From contig NZ_JAJGZV010000001.1 of the NCBI RefSeq assembly GCF_020805785.1, forward strand, positions 620,001 to 684,000: a DNA stretch of 64,000 nt, read 5' to 3'. The notes beneath the pieces were generated by a model that was not told where the DNA came from, searched no databases, and worked only from the letters and a program-made list of their open reading frames with translations. Source of the stretch: Flavobacterium chungbukense (GTDB taxonomy: Bacteria > Bacteroidota > Bacteroidia > Flavobacteriales > Flavobacteriaceae). Shown here piece by piece: positions 52,485-61,825 of the stretch. The position numbers and the translations under genes were made by a program. How positions within the stretch are numbered: position 1 is the first letter of the stretch; each line of letters opens with the position of its first letter.

Positions 52485-54194
52485 ATGAATTTACCACTCC
52501 TAATAATTATTATAGTCTTACTGATCATTAATATTTTTTTGATAATATATAAGAAACCCAATCAAAATAAAGACTTGAAAGATGAATTAGCAAAATATGT
52601 TTTAGAATTTGGTAAAATTGATCAGCTTATTCGTTCTGAATTTTCAACTAACCGAGATGAAGCACAGAAAAATTCTAGAGAAACTAGGGAAGAGTTGGCA
52701 AACTCATTTAAAATATTCGGTGAAACTTTAACAAAAAACATTACAGATCTCTCTACTCTACAGAAGGATCAGTTTGGAAACTTCTCAGAACAGCTTCAAG
52801 CTTTAACAAAAAATAACGAAGATAGAATCGAAAAACTGATTTTATCAAATGAGAAAAAACAGACTGAATTTACGGAACAATTTTTAAAGTCTTCAAAAAC
52901 AACAAAAGAAGAATTAGTAGCGTCATTAAAAACCAATGAAGAAAAAACAGATAAACTTCTTCTGTTATTTGACCAAAAAACCAAAGAACTAAACGATCAA
53001 CTTAATACTTCAGCAAAGGAAAATAGAGATGAACAGGTAAAATCACTGAAGTCTTTCGAGGAACAATTCACACAAAACGTAAAAGGTTTTAATGAACTAC
53101 AAAAGCAGAAGTTTGATGAGTTAATTCTAAAACAGGAACAGTTAAAATCAGAAACAGAATTGAAGTTAGAAAAGATAAGAGAAACTGTTGAGCAAAAACT
53201 TCAAATACTTCAAGAGGAGAATGGAAAAAAACTTGAAGAAATGCGTAATACTGTTGATGAAAAATTACAAGCCACAGTTGAAAAAAGATTTGATGCATCA
53301 TTTAAAATTATCAGTGACAGGTTAGAATTAGTACACAAAGGTTTAGGGGAAATGCAGACACTCGCAGTTGGTGTGGGAGACCTTAAAAAAGTGCTCACCA
53401 ATGTGAAGACAAGGGGGAATTTTGGTGAGATTCAGTTGGGAGCGATATTGGAACAGATTTTATCACCAGAGCAATTTGAATATAACAGAATTGTGAAGAA
53501 TGGCACTCAAGAAAGAGTTGAATATGTTGTTAAACTACCTGGACAAAATGAGGACAACACACCTTTATATTTACCGATTGATTCAAAATTTCCAAATGAA
53601 GACTATCAAAGGTTATTAGAAGCTTATGATAATGTTGGGGCAATTGAAGCAAAAGATCTTGAAGCAATAAACAGACAGTTCGAAAATGCCATCAGAAAGA
53701 ACGCTAAAGATATAAGCGATAAATATATTAATCCGCCAGTTACAACTGATTTTGCTATCATGTTTGTTCCGACAGAAGGGCTGTACGCAGAAGTGCTAAG
53801 ACGAACCGGTTTATTTGAAAGACTGCAGAGAGAATTTAAAATTATTGTTGTTGGTCCCACTAATTTAGTTGCTTTTTTAAGCAGTTTGAATATGGGTTTC
53901 AGAACATTAGCCATTCAAAAAAGATCTAGCGAAGTCTGGCAGATCTTAGGGGCAGTAAAAACTGAATTTGGAAAATTTGGAACCATGCTCGATAAGACTA
54001 AAAAGAAATTACAGGAAGCAACAAATACAATAGATTCAGCAGGAACCAGATCTAGAGCTATAGAAAGACATTTGAGAAAAGTAGAATTACTGCCGCAGAA
54101 CGAAGCAGTTGAATTAATTGGGGATGCCCTAAAATTGGATATTGAAGATATTTTAGAAGAAGCGAAAGATAATTCAATTGATGAAAGTGAATAG
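52485..54194 (+). CDS. rmuC: RmuC-family DNA recombination protein
   Basis: A 569-residue RmuC protein. An N-terminal membrane helix (about 3-24, PLLIIIIVLLIINIFLIIYK) is followed by a very long coiled coil (about 30-290) with heptad-like repeats. The RmuC nuclease-like domain follows (about 300-500) with KTRGNFGEIQLGAILEQIL, LPIDSKFPNEDYQRLLEAYD (the DxK-type residues) and GPTNLVAFLSSL. RmuC limits DNA inversions at repeats. RmuC-domain proteins also act in anti-phage defence (the Shield system). Its place between the recombinase and Gabija-like genes makes a defence role possible. It could instead be the housekeeping copy displaced by the insertion. Confidence 0.9.
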   Translation: MNLPLLIIIIVLLIINIFLIIYKKPNQNKDLKDELAKYVLEFGKIDQLIRSEFSTNRDEAQKNSRETREELANSFKIFGETLTKNITDLSTLQKDQFGNFSEQLQALTKNNEDRIEKLILSNEKKQTEFTEQFLKSSKTTKEELVASLKTNEEKTDKLLLLFDQKTKELNDQLNTSAKENRDEQVKSLKSFEEQFTQNVKGFNELQKQKFDELILKQEQLKSETELKLEKIRETVEQKLQILQEENGKKLEEMRNTVDEKLQATVEKRFDASFKIISDRLELVHKGLGEMQTLAVGVGDLKKVLTNVKTRGNFGEIQLGAILEQILSPEQFEYNRIVKNGTQERVEYVVKLPGQNEDNTPLYLPIDSKFPNEDYQRLLEAYDNVGAIEAKDLEAINRQFENAIRKNAKDISDKYINPPVTTDFAIMFVPTEGLYAEVLRRTGLFERLQREFKIIVVGPTNLVAFLSSLNMGFRTLAIQKRSSEVWQILGAVKTEFGKFGTMLDKTKKKLQEATNTIDSAGTRSRAIERHLRKVELLPQNEAVELIGDALKLDIEDILEEAKDNSIDESE

Positions 54195-54321
54195 TTTTAT
54201 AATGGAGTTAAATCTTTAGGATAAAAAACAGATTTAGGACTTTCGATTTATCTTCTGAAGCATAACTGCTTGACTTAGCTGCATTAATATTTTCAACGAT
54301 AATAAATAATATTGAACTAAA

Positions 54322-56367
54322 ATGAAAATTAAAACTCTTGAAATTAAAAATTTTAGATTATTAAAAAACATAACTCTCTCTTTGGAAGACCACACCACGG
54401 TGATTGTTGGACGAAATAACTCAGGTAAAACCTCTTTGACTGAAATTTTTCGCAGGCTGATCGGAGATAAGAATCCAACATTTTCAATTTATGATTTCAG
54501 TCTCTCTGCAATGGAGGGATTTATAAAGGCATTACATTATAAACTGAAAGGTAGAGATGATAATGAAATAAGGGCAGAAATTCCATATATTGAAATTAGA
54601 ATTACTATTGAATATCCTGTAGAACTTGAGGATTTGGGGATACTGGGAGATTTTATTATTGATTTGGATCCTGGCAGTAATATTGTCATCATAGCCGTTA
54701 AATACGCTCTTAAAAATGGTAAAATTGAATCTCTTTTTGAAGGTGTAGAAGACATGGATGAAGAAAGCCTAAAGAATTTTACGAAGTCACTCAAGGAAAG
54801 AATTCCAAGTCTTTTTGAAACTCATATAACAGCTGTTGATCCAATAGACCCTGAAAACATTGCTCCTATCGAGTATTCCAAGTTCAGAGCAGTACTGGGC
54901 GCGAGCTTTATAAATGCACAGAGAGGTCTTGATGATGTCACGCATTCTGAAAAAGATGTATTGGGAAAAGTATTGGCACAGCTTTTTAAAACGTCACAAT
55001 CAACTGCGGCTCCTGATGATATGAAAAATAACTCAGCGGAGTTAAAGGTTATTGTTGACGACATTCAAAATAAGGTGGATACGGACTTTAACACGCAATT
55101 AAATAAGCTGTTGCCTGCACTTGGGCTGTTTGGTTATCCAGGGCTTTCTGATCCTAACTTGAGTACTGAGACAACAATAGACATCTCTAATATTTTAGAA
55201 AGTCATACAAAAATTCGATATGGGCAGGGAAATAATCTTTTTCTGCCGGAAACATATAATGGTTTGGGGTCTAGAAATTTAATTTATATTTTGTTTCAGC
55301 TATTTGAATTTTTTCGAAGATATCAAAGCAGGCAGATTTCGAATAGTTTGGACATTATCTTTATCGAAGAGCCCGAAGCGCATCTGCATCCGCAGATGCA
55401 GCAGATTTTTATTAGAAAACTGTATGAGATAGCAAATGAGTTTGCAAAGACTTTAAACGATGGGAAGCCTTGGCCGGTCCAATTTGTTGTCACAACGCAT
55501 TCTACTCATATGGCCAACGAAGCTGAATTCGAAGCAATTAGATATTTTTTAACTTCAAGCGGAGCGGAAAGACAGACGATAGTAAAAGATTTAAGAAAGG
55601 AATTTAGGACTGATGATCTTAAGGAAGATAAAGAATTTTTGCATAAATATTTGACTCTCACCAAATGTGACTTATATTTTGCAGACAAAGCTATTCTTTT
55701 TGAAGGTCCGGCAGAAAGGTTAATGATGCCTCTGCTTATAGCTAAAAGAGATGAGTTGAATTTAGATAAGCCACAGCTTGGTTTGCAATATGTGACAACT
55801 ATTGAGGTAGGCGGAGCTTTTGCACATCACTTTTATAAATTTTTAGATTTTCTTGAACTGCAATGTTTGGTTATCACAGATTTAGATTCAGTGCTGATGA
55901 CAAAGGGAGAGAAAATTACCTATCCAGGTTCATTTGTCAAAAATGGTTCCCACACTTCGAATGCGGGAATAAAAAATTGGTTTGCTAAAGGTACAGAGGG
56001 ATATTATCTGCTAGAAGATTGTCTTGCTCAAACAGGAGACACTAAAGTTTCCGGGTCAAGAAGAATTGCTTTCCAAATTGCTGAGGAAGGAAAGAAAGCT
56101 ATTGGAAGAAGCTTTGAGGAAGCGTTTATTTTGGCAAATAGAGAACATTTTGGAATTTCGGAAATTGACGAAAATGATGTTGAAGCCAACGCAGAAATGT
56201 TTGCTCCCGAAAATAAGAAGAAAACAGAATTTGCTTTAAAATATTCCCTGGAACATACTACATGGAATGCGCCAAAATATATTCTTGAGGGTCTTGACTG
56301 GCTAGCGGTTAAGCCTGCCGGGCCAGAAGTAATTCCTGCTGAAAATGTTAATGAACCAATAGGATAA
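54322..56367 (+). CDS. gajA: GajA-like OLD-family ATPase/TOPRIM nuclease (Gabija-like)
   Basis: A 681-residue OLD-family endonuclease. The ABC-type ATPase has Walker A GRNNSGKTS (30-38), signature NGLGSRNL (313-320), Walker B IIFIEEPEAHLHP (345-357) and the H-loop TTHSTHM (391-397). The C-terminal TOPRIM nuclease has FEGPAER (E461, E465) and VITDLDS (D520, D522). Next to a UvrD-type helicase this is the composition of the Gabija defence system, in which GajA cuts DNA when nucleotides are depleted. It is about 100 residues longer than typical GajA, with an extended C-terminus, so a neighbouring OLD/UvrD clade is possible. It lies four bases upstream of the helicase gene. Confidence 0.85.
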   Translation: MKIKTLEIKNFRLLKNITLSLEDHTTVIVGRNNSGKTSLTEIFRRLIGDKNPTFSIYDFSLSAMEGFIKALHYKLKGRDDNEIRAEIPYIEIRITIEYPVELEDLGILGDFIIDLDPGSNIVIIAVKYALKNGKIESLFEGVEDMDEESLKNFTKSLKERIPSLFETHITAVDPIDPENIAPIEYSKFRAVLGASFINAQRGLDDVTHSEKDVLGKVLAQLFKTSQSTAAPDDMKNNSAELKVIVDDIQNKVDTDFNTQLNKLLPALGLFGYPGLSDPNLSTETTIDISNILESHTKIRYGQGNNLFLPETYNGLGSRNLIYILFQLFEFFRRYQSRQISNSLDIIFIEEPEAHLHPQMQQIFIRKLYEIANEFAKTLNDGKPWPVQFVVTTHSTHMANEAEFEAIRYFLTSSGAERQTIVKDLRKEFRTDDLKEDKEFLHKYLTLTKCDLYFADKAILFEGPAERLMMPLLIAKRDELNLDKPQLGLQYVTTIEVGGAFAHHFYKFLDFLELQCLVITDLDSVLMTKGEKITYPGSFVKNGSHTSNAGIKNWFAKGTEGYYLLEDCLAQTGDTKVSGSRRIAFQIAEEGKKAIGRSFEEAFILANREHFGISEIDENDVEANAEMFAPENKKKTEFALKYSLEHTTWNAPKYILEGLDWLAVKPAGPEVIPAENVNEPIG

Positions 56368-56371
56368 GATT

Positions 56372-58129
56372 ATGCCAGAAAATTTAGAAATAAGTCCTGC
56401 TGAAAATGCGTCTGTTGAATGTTTAGCCAGAGTTTTTAAGTCTATTGATGAAAAAAAGCATTTTCTCGTTGAAGCAGGTGCAGGTGCAGGGAAAACCTAT
56501 ACGTTAATTAAAGCTTTAAAGCATCTTATAAGTAAATATGATGCTGAGTTTTTAAAAACTAGCCGAAAAATTGCCTGTATCACGTATACAAACGTCGCAA
56601 AAGACGAAATTCGTTCCAGAACGGACAATCATCCTATTGTTTTAGCAGACACAATACATGCTTTTGCATGGGAAGCCATTAAAAATTTTCAAAATGGACT
56701 TCGTGACAGGATGGTAGAGTTGGGTGATAAGTGGCAGGAAAGAATCGCAGAGGCAGGAGGTATTAAATCACAAAGAGTCATTTATAGTTTAGGATATCCG
56801 AAAATAACAGCTGAAGAAATTTTTTTGCATCACAATGATGTCATAAAGCTTTTTACTTCTCTTTTGTATGATAATAAGTTTAAAAAGATATTTACAAGCA
56901 GATACCCGATAATTCTGATTGATGAATATCAAGATACAAATAAAGGCTTAGCGGATGCATTAGTCAATAATTTTATTGAAGAAAAATCGAACATAATTTT
57001 AGGTTTTTTTGGGGACCACTGGCAGAAAATTTATGGAACGGAGTCATGCGGTTTTATTGAGACAACGGATGGAAAAATGGAAATTATCGGCAAACAGGCG
57101 AATTTTCGTTCAGATAAAAATATTGTCTCAGTTTTAAATAAAATGAGGCCCGAACTTAAGCAGTTTGAGTACGATCCTGAATCTGAGGGTGAAATAATTG
57201 TTTTTCATAGTAACAACTGGAAAGGGGAACGAAGAGAAGGGGCGCATTGGAGCGGTGACCTTCCAGAAAATGTGGCACACGAATATTTAGAATGGACTAA
57301 GCATGAATTAAATAAAGGAAATTGGAATATTAGTTCAGAAAATACAAAGATTCTAATGCTTACAAATAATGTACTGGCGTCCGAACAAGGCTATCAGAAT
57401 GTTGCAAATGCATTTACTGATAACGATGATTATCTTAAAAAGAATAACGATTATATGGCCTTCCTTATTGATACCGTAGAAATAGGCTCTGAAGCATTCC
57501 TAAATAAAAAGTACGGAGAAATGATTCAGGCATTTAATGCGGGAACACCGAAGATCCGAAAACATGCAGATAAAAAGGTTTGGTTTGAAGATATGACCAA
57601 ACTTCATGCGCTCTGTCAAGTCGGAACTATTGGGGAGGTATTAGATTTATTAAAAGTGACAAATAAACCAAAATTACCAAAGAAAATTGAAGAGAAAGAA
57701 CAGCGTTTTAAACAAATTACAGCTGTTGAGGAAAAAGATTGGGAAGAAGAGGATAAGAGTTTTGTTTCAAAAATTAAATCGATCAGATCAATTCCGTACT
57801 CTGAAATTGCAAATGTATCAAGCTACATTGATGATAAAACGTTGTATTCGACTAAACACGGTGTCAAAGGTGCTGAATTTGAAAATGTAATTATAGTTTT
57901 AGGCAGAGGATGGAACCAGTATAATTGGAATCAATTTTTAGAATGGATGAATAATGGAATTCCTGCGGGTAGGGAGGATTCATTTGAAAGAAACAGAAAT
58001 CTATTTTATGTCGCCTGCTCAAGGCCCCAAAAGAGGCTGTGTCTGCTTTTTACTCAAGAGCTTTCCGAAAATGCATTTCAAAGCCTGGATAAGTTATTTG
58101 GAAATGTTGTTAAGGAAGCATGCAACTAA
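56372..58129 (+). CDS. gajB: GajB-like UvrD/Rep-type helicase (Gabija-like)
   Basis: A 585-residue superfamily 1 helicase. Motif I is VEAGAGAGKTYT (33-44), motif Ia TYTNVAKDEI (71-80), motif II LIDEYQD (182-188), motif III FGDHWQKIYG, a late motif STKHGVKGAEFENVIIV and motif VI NLFYVACSRPQKRL. It follows the OLD nuclease gene by four bases, so the pair forms one operon and probably one complex. GajB in studied Gabija systems senses DNA ends and stimulates GajA. Length is slightly above the GajB norm. Confidence 0.86.
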   Translation: MPENLEISPAENASVECLARVFKSIDEKKHFLVEAGAGAGKTYTLIKALKHLISKYDAEFLKTSRKIACITYTNVAKDEIRSRTDNHPIVLADTIHAFAWEAIKNFQNGLRDRMVELGDKWQERIAEAGGIKSQRVIYSLGYPKITAEEIFLHHNDVIKLFTSLLYDNKFKKIFTSRYPIILIDEYQDTNKGLADALVNNFIEEKSNIILGFFGDHWQKIYGTESCGFIETTDGKMEIIGKQANFRSDKNIVSVLNKMRPELKQFEYDPESEGEIIVFHSNNWKGERREGAHWSGDLPENVAHEYLEWTKHELNKGNWNISSENTKILMLTNNVLASEQGYQNVANAFTDNDDYLKKNNDYMAFLIDTVEIGSEAFLNKKYGEMIQAFNAGTPKIRKHADKKVWFEDMTKLHALCQVGTIGEVLDLLKVTNKPKLPKKIEEKEQRFKQITAVEEKDWEEEDKSFVSKIKSIRSIPYSEIANVSSYIDDKTLYSTKHGVKGAEFENVIIVLGRGWNQYNWNQFLEWMNNGIPAGREDSFERNRNLFYVACSRPQKRLCLLFTQELSENAFQSLDKLFGNVVKEACN

Positions 58130-58233
58130 AAAAGTAGTAGACAAGAATTGTTCTTAGTTGGTTGATATTCAGATGAATAATTAGAATTGAATATTATTTT
58201 ATAACGATAAATTAACCTTAAAAAAATAAAAAA

Positions 58234-58734
58234 ATGGCCTACACTGCTTGTTACACCTGTTTTGATGGTGATACTGATATGAATTGCTATAATTTAATGA
58301 AAGCATGGCATAAAAATGGAAAATTCAATTTTACATTCGACAATGTTCATGATTTAGAACAGGTGCGCGATACCAGTGCTGAAGAGACAATTAAGCGCAG
58401 CTTACGAAGACGGTTAAACGCAAGTGATGTTTTTGTTGTTCTAATTGGGAAAAGTACCAAATACCTTTACAAATTTGTACGATGGGAAATTGAAGTTGCA
58501 ATGGAAATGAATTTGCCAATAATTGCAATAAATTTAGATGGTAGGAGAACAATAAATAATGATTTATGTCCTCCGATTTTAAGAGATGCCTTAGCAGTTC
58601 ATGTTCCATTCAGCCCGGATATAGTAAATTATGCAATTACTAACTGGCCGTATTCCCATAGAGATTACAAATCCCAGCGTATTTCAGGCAGTTATCGTTA
58701 TAATGACTCAGTTTACTCACAGCTTGGATATTAA
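58234..58734 (+). CDS. thsB: ThsB-type TIR-like domain protein (Thoeris)
   Basis: A 166-residue single-domain protein of the MTH538/ThsB TIR-like fold. CYTCFDGDTDMNCYNLMKAW at the N-terminus, ASDVFVVLIGKSTKYLYKFVRWEIEVAM with the putative catalytic Glu85, and PIIAINLDGRR follow the ThsB pattern. TIR proteins of Thoeris convert NAD into a signal molecule after phage sensing. It is followed after two bases by a gene for a membrane macro-domain protein, the type II Thoeris arrangement. Confidence 0.85.
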   Translation: MAYTACYTCFDGDTDMNCYNLMKAWHKNGKFNFTFDNVHDLEQVRDTSAEETIKRSLRRRLNASDVFVVLIGKSTKYLYKFVRWEIEVAMEMNLPIIAINLDGRRTINNDLCPPILRDALAVHVPFSPDIVNYAITNWPYSHRDYKSQRISGSYRYNDSVYSQLGY

Positions 58735-58736
58735 TT

Positions 58737-59612
58737 ATGAATTATTATTTAAAATCACTTCGAACTAAATCTTATTGGATTTACGCACTTTTGAGTATTG
58801 ATTCAATGACAACTTTTATTGCTGTAGTGGGCGGCGCTTGGTCATTAGTTGATATCTTAAGCTCTTGGCATTTTGTCAATAAAGAAAAATTACCATTTTG
58901 GTTTTTGATATGTCTTTTTTTATCAGGGTTATTAGTTGTTATTTTTACAAGAAGACCGGTAAAAAAAATAAAATATAAATATCCGGGACAAGATCTTACT
59001 ATAGAAGTATGTATAGATGATTTGTTTACTGTGAATGGACAGAAAGTCATTAGTACAAATACTACATTTGATACAGATATTGCAAGCGGAATTATCTCAG
59101 AAAAAAGTCTTCAGGGACAATTTACAAATAAATACTACCCTGGAGATGTTCCTAAATTGGATAAAGAAATTGGAGATGGTTTAGCGGGGTATTCATTTAC
59201 GGAGATACAGAAAGAGGCGGGTAAGACAAAACGGTATGATTTTGGAACCACTGTTAAATTAAGGCTTGCTGATCAGTTTTTTTATTGGTTTGCCATGTCT
59301 GATTTGAATTATAACAATAATGCTAAAACAACTCTAAAAAATGTTCATCTGGCATTAGAGGGTCTTTGGGAATTTATAGAGACTAAAGGTGAAAAACAGG
59401 ATATTGTAATTCCCTTGATTGGTTCAGGACTTGGAAGACTTTCAATAGGACGTAAAAAATTGATAGCGATTATTGCACAATCATTTCTAAATGCATCCGA
59501 AGAAAATATTTTTTCAAATAAGTTGATAATTGTAATTCATCCTGGGGATGTTGATAAAGCAAATTTAAATTTATTTGAAGTTAAAGATTTACTTAATCAT
59601 TATTTACCATAG
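58737..59612 (+). CDS. thsA: Type II ThsA-like effector: two membrane helices plus macro domain
   Basis: A 291-residue protein with two N-terminal membrane helices (about 13-37 and 53-72). A macro-type domain (about 78-290) follows, with VIPLIGSGLGRLSIGRKKLIAII, the phosphate-binding glycine loop of macro folds, and an earlier NxxF-like segment. This architecture matches type II Thoeris effectors, in which the macro domain binds a TIR-made ADP-ribose derivative (histidine-ADP-ribose in studied cases) and the membrane part then harms the cell. The stop of thsB and this start are two bases apart. Confidence 0.82.
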   Translation: MNYYLKSLRTKSYWIYALLSIDSMTTFIAVVGGAWSLVDILSSWHFVNKEKLPFWFLICLFLSGLLVVIFTRRPVKKIKYKYPGQDLTIEVCIDDLFTVNGQKVISTNTTFDTDIASGIISEKSLQGQFTNKYYPGDVPKLDKEIGDGLAGYSFTEIQKEAGKTKRYDFGTTVKLRLADQFFYWFAMSDLNYNNNAKTTLKNVHLALEGLWEFIETKGEKQDIVIPLIGSGLGRLSIGRKKLIAIIAQSFLNASEENIFSNKLIIVIHPGDVDKANLNLFEVKDLLNHYLP

Positions 59613-59871
59613 TAAAATTTTATTCTTCTGTTAGTTGGATGGATATTTCAAACAAAGGCCATTGACCTAGAAAGGGAAAAAAATGTCTTAACTTTTATTC
59701 TAGTTTTTGTTTACATATTCACTTTTATTAATATTGATAAAATAAGAAAATAATCTCTATACCTAATTTATTGGCTATAGATAAAAAGATTTGAATGGAA
59801 AGCAAAGGAAAACTATGCTGTGAACTATTCAGGAAAAACTAACGAATACTATAATTTAAAAGCAAATTACA
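59613..59871. other. Gap after the Thoeris-like pair
   Basis: 259 bases, AT-rich, with no clear terminator stem and no consensus promoter. No coding frame stands out. It separates the Thoeris-like operon from the PUA/EVE-like gene on the same strand. Confidence 0.4.
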
Positions 59872-60306
59872 ATGGCAATATTTGGAGCAGGTTCTAAATG
59901 GGAAAAAAATGAAATGAAAAATGATTTTTTTAAAAATGAAAATTTTGTAATAGGATGGAATATTAAAAATGCCCAGGACCTGTATAGTCAAATTAGCACA
60001 ATAAAAATTGGCGATATAATTTTCCTCAAAGCAAATAAGCCCGGAAACTTAAACTTAAGGATTAAAGGCATAGGCATTGTAAAAGATTCCTTCATTGGAG
60101 TTCTTTTTGATAAGGAGGAAAATTTATCCTTGAGGAAAAAGAATTTTGAATTGCCAGTTAAATGGATTGTGAAGTCCGAATTTAAAATAAGCATTCCCCC
60201 AGACACTGGTAAGCTTACCCATGTACGAGCAGGCACACTGCATGAAGAATATCTGCCTTATGTCCAGAAAGAAATTATAGGAAAAATATTTAACCAGTTA
60301 AAATAG
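59872..60306 (+). CDS. PUA/EVE-like small protein of the defence island
   Basis: A 144-residue cytoplasmic protein. MAIFGAGSKWEKNEMKNDFF, VIGWNIKNAQDLYSQISTIKIGDIIFLKA and LRIKGIGIVKDS show the beta-rich pattern of EVE/PUA-like domains (a conserved GDIIFLK strand, then a GIG/GxV strand). Such domains bind modified bases and are often found in defence islands. The C-terminal part (LPVKWIVKSEFKISIP, HEEYLPYVQKEIIGKIF) is not recognised. Assignment rests on pattern and context only. Confidence 0.5.
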   Translation: MAIFGAGSKWEKNEMKNDFFKNENFVIGWNIKNAQDLYSQISTIKIGDIIFLKANKPGNLNLRIKGIGIVKDSFIGVLFDKEENLSLRKKNFELPVKWIVKSEFKISIPPDTGKLTHVRAGTLHEEYLPYVQKEIIGKIFNQLK

Positions 60307-60509
60307 ACGACGGTATACATGGTTCATTGTATGACGAAAGATGTTACATCCAATTTTGTAAGTTAGATTATATTTTTGTTGAATAAGCTTACTAAGTTTC
60401 TTTTAGTGAAAGTGTACTGTTTTTTGTCGGAAATTTATTTATCATTAATTCTTGGTTTGTTTTGGGTTACGGTCGCCTACAATGATGGATAAAGTTCTTG
60501 CGCGACACG

Positions 60510-60594
60510 AAGTTTGGGACTAAAAAGGCGAGTTTCTTCCAAGTACAAAATCATCTTTAAATTCTGCCAGATGCATAAATCTCTTGTACCAGCT
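60510..60594. repeat. Cassette-like repeat A, at the 3' end of the DUF4238 gene
   Basis: An 85-base segment (gaagtttgggactaaaaagg to aaatctcttgtaccagct) that abuts the stop codon of the DUF4238 gene. It is clearly homologous to repeat B at 62709-62810, in the same orientation, about 75-80 percent identical by eye with one insertion in B. Confidence 0.7.
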
Positions 60595-61680
60595 TTATTT
60601 AATTTTCTTTATTTTCAATTTTTGATTCAAATCTTTAAATTTCATTATCATTTCATGTTCTTCTAACTTTGTTAAAGTTTTGTTTTTTAGATACTTTTTG
60701 TAATAAAAAATTAAAACTTTAGCCCCTTCATCACTTTCTTTTAACAGATTTTCATTAGATAAAATTTGCTTAATAAAATCAATTTTTAAATCAAGAGAAG
60801 TACTGTCAAACATTTTTTTATATTTTTTAAGTTCTTCTAAATCTACTTGTTCTCCAATAACAAATCTTGAACTTTGTTTGAAAATATCATCGTTAATTAG
60901 ATTTACACTTCCATTTGGTATTGTGCGTCTATAAATTAAGTTTACACGTTTTGTATTGTCATGATAAATTCGAACCAAATATTTTTTGTTGATAGGAATT
61001 GAAAATTCGTTTGATTTTAAAGATGGGTTTTCGTCGGTAGATAAAATATCTTCTAAAAAAAGTGGATTATCATTTGTTAAGAAATTTGATTCACATTCTA
61101 TTTTTTGAACTTCTATTATTGTGAATTCGTGAATATTGCCAATCTGTGCTGTTCCAATAATATGTTTTTCTTTAAAAAGTCTAACAAGTTTCTCTACATA
61201 AAATTCAATGATTTGTTCTAGATTCCACTCTCGAAAGCTAAAATCTTCATCTAGATAAGTTAAGCCTTTTTCTTTTTTTAATGTCGCAGTTTCAAAAAGG
61301 TTTTTAATTTTTTCTGTATGTAAATCAATACTTTTTCTAAAAATTATTGGGTTTCTAAAGTAGAATTGAAATATACTAATTAATATTTCAGCTCTTTCTA
61401 TATCACTGATTTCGAAAATATTATCATTAGTTAAAATCTTGTATGTTTTAGCATATAAAGGTTCTATAAAATCAGAATATATTTTTTCAACAACAAGATT
61501 ATGCTTGGCATATTTATATGGATGTTCTAAAGTGTATAAATCATTTTCAGAACAAATATTTTTGATATTAGTATAGAAATTTCTGTTTTCGATTTTATCA
61601 AAAGTATTAACATAAAATTCTCGTCCTTTTTGCTTTCCAAAATTCTTTAAATATACTCTGGGAACATAGTGTTGATTCAT
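60595..61680 (-). CDS. DUF4238 domain protein
   Basis: A 361-residue protein whose N-terminus MNQHYVPRVYLKNFGKQKGR is the hallmark of DUF4238, a family of unknown function frequent in accessory regions and defence islands. Further features are the SENDLYTLEH segment and a middle region with NFLTNDNPLFLEDIL (about 195-210). No membrane segment or signal is present. It is bounded at its 3' end by the cassette-like repeat A. Confidence 0.8.
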   Translation of the reverse strand: MNQHYVPRVYLKNFGKQKGREFYVNTFDKIENRNFYTNIKNICSENDLYTLEHPYKYAKHNLVVEKIYSDFIEPLYAKTYKILTNDNIFEISDIERAEILISIFQFYFRNPIIFRKSIDLHTEKIKNLFETATLKKEKGLTYLDEDFSFREWNLEQIIEFYVEKLVRLFKEKHIIGTAQIGNIHEFTIIEVQKIECESNFLTNDNPLFLEDILSTDENPSLKSNEFSIPINKKYLVRIYHDNTKRVNLIYRRTIPNGSVNLINDDIFKQSSRFVIGEQVDLEELKKYKKMFDSTSLDLKIDFIKQILSNENLLKESDEGAKVLIFYYKKYLKNKTLTKLEEHEMIMKFKDLNQKLKIKKIK

Positions 61681-61825
61681 ATTCTTTGATTTTTTGGTAC
61701 AATATCTGTTACCGTTCTGATAATTTAAGAGGTTGCACTAAATTAATATATATTCTTTGGATAAGAATTGTTTTTACAAATACAGAAAAAAAACAATCTC
61801 GTAGAGTAGCTATATTATACGTCGT

